Shown here piece by piece: positions 61,674 through 64,000 of a stretch of DNA of 64,000 nucleotides. Positions within the stretch are counted from its first letter, which is position 1, and each line of letters begins with the position of its first letter. The notes beneath the pieces were generated by a model that had not been told where the DNA came from, did no database searches, and was given only the letters and a program-made list of their open reading frames with translations. This DNA is from JBMNOZ01 sp050943335 (GTDB lineage: Bacteria; Bacillota; Desulfitobacteriia; Desulfitobacteriales; Syntrophobotulaceae), in NCBI GenBank assembly GCA_050943335.1, contig JBMNOZ010000009.1:1-64000 (forward strand), read 5' to 3'. Both the position numbers and the translations under genes were made by a program.

Positions 61674-61702
61674 TTGACCTTCCGAAAGTATTTTAGTATG
61701 AT
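61674..61702 (+). promoter_or_regulatory. SigA promoter of rnpB
   Basis: TTGACC (61674-61679), 17 bp, TATGAT (61697-61702). Predicted start lies at or just before the first base of the mature RNA. Confidence 0.88.
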
Positions 61703-61705
61703 TGA

Positions 61706-62118
61706 AAACGAAGTTAACCAGATGATCGCGGGGACAAATACCGAAAGGTTGTCTCTGAGGAAAGTCCGAGCTCCACAGGGCAGGATGCCGGGTAACACCC
61801 GGTGGGGGTGACCCCAAGGATAGTGCAACAGAGAGATACCGCCTGGCGCTTAAGTTAGCTATTTAGGTTCTTTTATCAAAGTATCTAAATTAAGTGTCGG
61901 GTAAGGGTGGAAAGGTGAGGTAAGAGCTCACCGGCAGTCAGGTAACTGGCTGGCCATGCAAACCCCATCCGGAGCAAGACCAAATAGGGGAACAATGGAG
62001 CTGCCCGTTCCGTTCCCGGGTAAGGTCGCTTGAGGCTGTCGGTGACGGCAGTCCCAGATAGATGATCATCACCTCTTTTAGAGGGACAGAACTCGGCTTA
62101 TAGGTTAACTTCGTTTAA
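61706..62118 (+). ncRNA. rnpB: RNase P RNA (M1-like, A type)
   Basis: The 5' end AACGAAGTTAACC pairs with GGTTAACTTCGTT at the 3' end (P1). Conserved blocks are present: GAGGAAAGTCCGAGCTCC after P3, GGAGCAAGACCAAATAGG, and ACAGAACTCGGCTTATAGG near the 3' end. About 413 nt. The layout with the conserved AGATAGATGATCATCACC block points to an A-type (ancestral) fold rather than the Bacillus B type; that call is less certain. Confidence 0.95.
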
Positions 62119-62122
62119 TTTT

Positions 62123-62190
62123 AAAAGCTATAATATTGCTGTTTTGGATATGTTCGTTCACGATTCAGCAATATTATAGCTTTTTAATTT
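62123..62190. terminator. Bidirectional terminator between rnpB and carB
   Basis: A 19-bp perfect stem, AAAAGCTATAATATTGCTG (62123-62141) with its complement at 62166-62184, 24-nt loop, T-runs on both sides. It serves convergent rnpB (+) and carB (-). Confidence 0.88.
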
Positions 62191-62209
62191 AAAAACCATT
62201 TTCAGGTTT

Positions 62210-64000
62210 TTATAATTCGGAGTGGTATTCCTGGATGGATTTGACATTGTTATGGGAAGGTTTTTCAGCGGCTTTAGCGGCGATTCCTTTGGCGCCGGCC
62301 AAGGCGGCAGTCATAGTGGTGATATAGGAGACTTTGTATTTAATGGCGGCCTGGCGGATGTAAGCGTCTTCGTGTTGACTGCGCTTCCCGGCCGGGGAAT
62401 TGATCACTAATTGGATTTCTTTATTTTTTATGCTGTCGATAATGTTAGGCCGCCCTTGGTGCAATTTCTTTATTTTTGTAGCTTCGATCCCGTGTTGTTG
62501 CAAGTATCTCCAAGTTCCATCTGTAGCTAAGATTTTAAAACCGCAGGCTCTAAATCTTCGCGCTACTTCAAGAGCCTGGGGTTTATCATCGTCATTGACA
62601 CTTAAAAGTATGGTCCCAGTGCTGGGTAGGGGGGATTGGGCAGCTTCCTGGGCTTTATGAAAAGCCATACCGAAAGAATCAGCAAGGCCTAAAACTTCCC
62701 CGGTGGAACGCATTTCCGGTCCTAAAACAGGGTCGACTTCAGTAAACATATTAAAAGGAAAGACCGCTTCCTTAACCCCGTAATAGGGGATTTTTTTGGT
62801 GGTTAAATTTTTAATTAAACTCGTTTGTTCCCCCTGGAATGAGGCCATTATAACTTCAGTAGCGATCTTAGCCATGGAAATATTGCAGACCTTGGAAACT
62901 ATTGGCACGGTCCTCGAAGCGCGAGGGTTGGCTTCCAAAACATAGACCTTATCATCAGCTATGGCGTACTGGATATTCATTAGCCCGATGACGTTCATTT
63001 CTTGGGCAATTTTTTTTGTATATTTTTCGATCGTCTGAAGATGTTTTTCCGGGATGCTGTAAGGAGGGATTACGCAGGCCGAGTCACCGGAATGCACTCC
63101 TGCCAGCTCGATGTGTTCCATAACTGAGGGCACAAAAGCGTCCCGGCCGTCGGCAATGGCATCTGCTTCCGCTTCCAAGGCATTGCTTAAAAAACGGTCA
63201 ATAAGGATCGGACGATCCGGGGTTACGCCTACTGCCGCTTCCATATACATGCTCAGCATTTCTTTATCGTGGACAATTTCCATCCCTCGCCCCCCTAAAA
63301 CATAAGAGGGACGGACCATTAAAGGATAACCTATTTTTTCGGCAACTTCTAAAGCTTCTTCCAGATTAGAAGCCATTCCGGATTCGGGGATGGGAATGTT
63401 CAGCTTCTCCATCATTTTGCGGAATAAATCCCGGTCTTCAGCCAAAGCAATGGTTTCCGGAGTGGTCCCCAAGATGTTGACACCTGCCGCTTTAAGCTCG
63501 TCAGCAATATTTAAAGGTGTTTGCCCGCCAAATTGAACAATAACCCCGAGAGGTTTTTCTTTCTCATAAATACTTAACACCTCTTCTACAGTAAGGGGTT
63601 CGAAATACAGTCTGTCTGAAGTGTCGTAATCTGTAGAAACGGTCTCGGGATTGCAGTTCACCATGATGGTCTCGTAGCCCAGATCTCGCAGAGTGAAAGC
63701 GGCATGAACGCAACAGTAATCGAATTCTATACCCTGACCGATTCTATTGGGTCCTCCACCGAGAATCATAACTTTGGGGCGGTCAGATTTGGGACTTGCC
63801 GGGGGCTCTTTTCCCTGCTCTTGGATTTTAAAGGTTGAATAGTAGTAATAAGCATCCTCTACTCCACTGACAGGGATAGCTTTCCATTCTTTCCCCACTC
63901 CTAAAGCCGTTCTTTGAGAGCGGATTTCTGTCTCGGGAAGTTCTAAAAGCATTGCCAGGTAACGGTCGGAAAAACCGTCTTTTTTGGCTTGGATCAGAAG
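62210..64000 (-). CDS. carB: Carbamoyl-phosphate synthase large subunit (3' part)
   Basis: The last 596 residues of CarB; the frame stays open to the right edge, so the N-terminal half lies outside. Visible parts are the second ATP-grasp half with VMILGGGPNRIGQGIEFDYC and LGGRGMEIVHD, and LEANPRASRTVPIVSK. The C-terminal MGS-like allosteric domain follows and the protein ends QEYHSEL. The enzyme makes carbamoyl phosphate for pyrimidines and arginine. Convergent with rnpB. Confidence 0.95.
   Translation of the reverse strand, partial: LLIQAKKDGFSDRYLAMLLELPETEIRSQRTALGVGKEWKAIPVSGVEDAYYYYSTFKIQEQGKEPPASPKSDRPKVMILGGGPNRIGQGIEFDYCCVHAAFTLRDLGYETIMVNCNPETVSTDYDTSDRLYFEPLTVEEVLSIYEKEKPLGVIVQFGGQTPLNIADELKAAGVNILGTTPETIALAEDRDLFRKMMEKLNIPIPESGMASNLEEALEVAEKIGYPLMVRPSYVLGGRGMEIVHDKEMLSMYMEAAVGVTPDRPILIDRFLSNALEAEADAIADGRDAFVPSVMEHIELAGVHSGDSACVIPPYSIPEKHLQTIEKYTKKIAQEMNVIGLMNIQYAIADDKVYVLEANPRASRTVPIVSKVCNISMAKIATEVIMASFQGEQTSLIKNLTTKKIPYYGVKEAVFPFNMFTEVDPVLGPEMRSTGEVLGLADSFGMAFHKAQEAAQSPLPSTGTILLSVNDDDKPQALEVARRFRACGFKILATDGTWRYLQQHGIEATKIKKLHQGRPNIIDSIKNKEIQLVINSPAGKRSQHEDAYIRQAAIKYKVSYITTMTAALAGAKGIAAKAAEKPSHNNVKSIQEYHSEL

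Overview
The window comes from a low-to-mid GC, endospore-forming member of the Firmicutes, most likely class Clostridia of the Peptococcaceae/Desulfitobacterium type. The evidence is the gene order hemW-hrcA-grpE-dnaK-dnaJ-prmA-rsmE-mtaB, the sporulation genes yqfC and yqfD, two-subunit GlyRS behind a glycine T-box, ccpN-ppsR-ppdK, dgt-dnaG-sigA, frequent TTG/GTG starts and strong AGGAGG-type ribosome binding sites. I cannot assign a genus. I see no insertion sequence, prophage or CRISPR array.

Layout. (1) 1-27.9 kb is a conserved core on the + strand. It holds the CIRCE-controlled heat-shock operon, translation and RNA-modification genes (prmA, rsmE, mtaB, rpsU, yqeY), a divergent ferritin-like gene, the run yqfC-yqfD-phoH-pgpH-ybeY-cdd-era-deoC-recO, T-box-glyQ-glyS, and ccpN-ppsR-ppdK. 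(2) 28.1-33.2 kb is a decaying accessory stretch. A 7TM-GGDEF gene, a rifamycin-phosphotransferase/PEP-synthase-like gene and a DHA2-type efflux gene are each broken by frame changes together with internal deletions, around an intact TetR regulator. (3) 33.2-47.6 kb is mixed accessory: a lipoprotein serpin, a beta-CASP nuclease, a small CotF-like pair, an ABC-F ribosome-protection gene behind a leader ORF and attenuator, a betaine ABC transporter (opuAC-AA-AB), a cyclic-2,3-DPG-synthase-like GTPase, a CPBP protease, a DUF2935 protein, azlCD and a GNAT acetyltransferase. (4) 47.6-54.8 kb on the - strand is a cell-surface or matrix cluster: transglutaminase-like protein, class D sortase, sortase substrate, two TasA/camelysin-like proteins, the dedicated signal peptidase SipW, a small acidic secreted protein, and a BTAD-type regulator. 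(5) 54.9-61.5 kb returns to core genes: dgt-dnaG-sigA, tRNA-Asn, a tRNA with anticodon CAT, trmK and yqfO. (6) A dense DnaA-box cluster, rnpB, and the 3' part of a convergent carB close the window.

The strongest new idea concerns the surface cluster. A c-di-GMP-I (GEMM) riboswitch lies directly in front of the larger TasA-like gene. The cluster's BTAD regulator ends in a GGDEF-like domain whose active-site motif is lost while an RxxD motif at I-site spacing is kept. Together these suggest two layers of c-di-GMP control over one extracellular-matrix operon. Other notable items are the six DnaA boxes within 106 bp beside rnpB, the leader-peptide attenuator of the ABC-F gene, and the inhibitory-type lipoprotein serpin.
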